From Terriglobia bacterium (GTDB lineage: Bacteria; Acidobacteriota; Terriglobia; UBA7540): DNA of 6,662 bases. How positions within the stretch are numbered: the stretch's first letter is position 1; the number at the start of each line of letters is the position of its first letter. Below are positions 5,663 through 6,662 of this stretch, in pieces. Where the stretch lies: the NCBI GenBank assembly GCA_030042795.1, contig JASHYZ010000392.1, positions 1 to 6,662 on the forward strand. The letters run 5' to 3'. Made by a program: the position numbers and the translations under genes. Under the pieces are notes generated by a model. It ran no database searches, was not told the origin of the DNA, and worked only from the letters and a program-made list of their open reading frames with translations.

Positions 5663-6662
5663 CGATCCCACGGCCCGGCAAATCCTCACCCTCCGGGATT
5701 CCGCCCTGGGGAGGATTTTCCGTTCCTTCCCTCCTGAGGGATCTACCGATCCTCGCTGCAGCCCTGGCGGTCTTCTATTCTCTGCTCACGTTTTGCCGCT
5801 ACGGCATCGGACCCGTCAACACCCAGCCGGAGATTAACCTCTCGCCCGCTGCCCTCCCGAAGTACGCTGTGTTTTCACTGATTCGCATTGGGGTTGCCTA
5901 TGTTCTGAGCCTGGCGCTTACGTTTGTTTATGGGTACGTTGCGGCCTACAACGCCCGGGCGGAGCGATTCATGATTCCCCTGCTGGACACGCTACAGTCC
6001 ATCCCGGTGCTCAGCTTCCTGCCCGGCGTCATGTTAGCGATGGTGTCGTTGTTTCCCAATCGGCAGTTGGGCGTGGAGTTGGGCTGTGTGGTGCTCATCC
6101 TCACCGGCCAAGTTTGGAACATGACCTTCAGCTTCTATTCTTCGCTTAAGAACATTCCGCGAGAAATGCGGGAAGCGGCGCAAATCTATCGGATGAGCGG
6201 TTGGCAAAGGTTTGTGCAGATGGAACTGCCTTACGCAGCCATCGGCCTGATTTGGAATTCGATGATGTCCGTCGCCGGCGCCTGGTTCTTCCTGATGGCG
6301 TGCGAGATGTTTGTGCTGGGTAACCGCGATCTTCGGCTGCCGGGCCTGGGCTCATACCTGCAGACCGCGGCCAATGCAGGAGACACACGAGCCATCCTTT
6401 GGGGTCTCGCCGCCATGGTCACGGTGATTATCCTCATGGACCAGCTTCTGTGGCGTCCCGTCATCGCCTGGGCCGAGAAGTTCAAGTTCGAGCAAGTCGA
6501 AGCCGCTGAGGTTCCCCGATCGCCCATTCTCAACCTTCTGCGCCGCTCGAGGACCGTGCCTGCCATCGCCCGGGTTTCCGTGCGGCCCGCCGCTGAAGCC
6601 TTGAACCTTCACTTCGCGCGTGCGTACCAGCACCCTCAACAGTCTCAGCACGGCCGCAAACT
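5659..6662 (+). CDS. NitT/TauT-type ABC transporter permease, N-terminal 334 residues (runs off window)
   Basis: A frame starting at GTG 5659 stays open to the window edge. The GTGA overlap with the ATPase stop implies translational coupling. Residues about 26-46 form a first membrane segment, then comes INLSPAALPKYAVFSLIRI, typical of the large nitrate/sulfonate-like permeases. Further hydrophobic segments lie near 69-97, 103-130, 140-152, 192-216 and 246-265. The ATPase-coupling EAA loop begins at Glu172 (EAAQIYRMSGWQRF) and ends with ELP at 189-191; Arg178 replaces its usual glycine. WNMTFSFYSSLK, LPGLGSYL and DQLLWRPVIAWAEKFKFEQ are family landmarks. After the last, family members normally continue through a polar linker into a second membrane domain, for about 550-600 residues in all. 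The linker begins here (about 280-334), so roughly half the protein should lie beyond the window. Confidence 0.88.
   Translation, partial: MTIPRPGKSSPSGIPPWGGFSVPSLLRDLPILAAALAVFYSLLTFCRYGIGPVNTQPEINLSPAALPKYAVFSLIRIGVAYVLSLALTFVYGYVAAYNARAERFMIPLLDTLQSIPVLSFLPGVMLAMVSLFPNRQLGVELGCVVLILTGQVWNMTFSFYSSLKNIPREMREAAQIYRMSGWQRFVQMELPYAAIGLIWNSMMSVAGAWFFLMACEMFVLGNRDLRLPGLGSYLQTAANAGDTRAILWGLAAMVTVIILMDQLLWRPVIAWAEKFKFEQVEAAEVPRSPILNLLRRSRTVPAIARVSVRPAAEALNLHFARAYQHPQQSQHGRK

Noticed and set aside
6146..6651. Several minus-strand frames opposite the permease
   Set aside because: The plus-strand frame through this region is unmistakable NitT/TauT permease sequence; the minus frames are Arg/Ser-rich shadows.

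Overview
The window looks like a GC-rich bacterial chromosome segment. An Acidobacteriota-type organism is the best guess. That guess rests mainly on the N-terminal 'RGIDF..T..FL..L...GA.D.LI' module in front of the TPR repeats of the first gene, a combination I associate with that phylum, so it is an inference and not proof.

Layout. (1) Positions 103-1317, minus strand: an exported or membrane-anchored TPR-repeat protein with six 34-residue repeats. (2) Positions 1318-1720: a 403-base non-coding stretch holding an AT-rich island, a perfect 19-bp palindrome that looks like an operator (1540-1558), and a long-range stem structure (1608-1691). (3) Positions 1721-3687, minus strand: a prolyl-oligopeptidase-family (S9) serine peptidase. 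It has a beta-propeller-like N-terminus and an alpha/beta-hydrolase C-terminus with a complete Ser-Asp-His set, but a one-base frameshift near 2564-2575 splits it into two reading frames. (4) Positions 3688-3913: a divergent promoter region. (5) Positions 3914-5662, plus strand: an ABC transporter ATPase of the nitrate/sulfonate/taurine (NitT/TauT) class with an MgtE-N-like helical domain in front and an AAA-associated domain behind. (6) Positions 5659 to the window end, plus strand: the first half of a large, probably two-domain, permease of the same transporter, overlapping the ATPase by 4 bases. This open frame runs off the window without a stop.

How the genes work together. The ATPase and permease form a translationally coupled operon for a NitT/TauT-like ABC transporter. 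No solute-binding protein is visible here, so the substrate cannot be assigned. The MgtE-N-like domain suggests, as a hypothesis, cytosolic gating by divalent metal or by partner proteins. The S9 peptidase is transcribed away from the transporter, from the same intergenic region. The TPR gene lies downstream of the peptidase on the same strand, but 403 bases away and probably under its own promoter.

The most unusual item is the three-part MgtE-N/ABC/AAA-associated ATPase. The frameshifted peptidase and the palindrome plus structured spacer are the next things to check.
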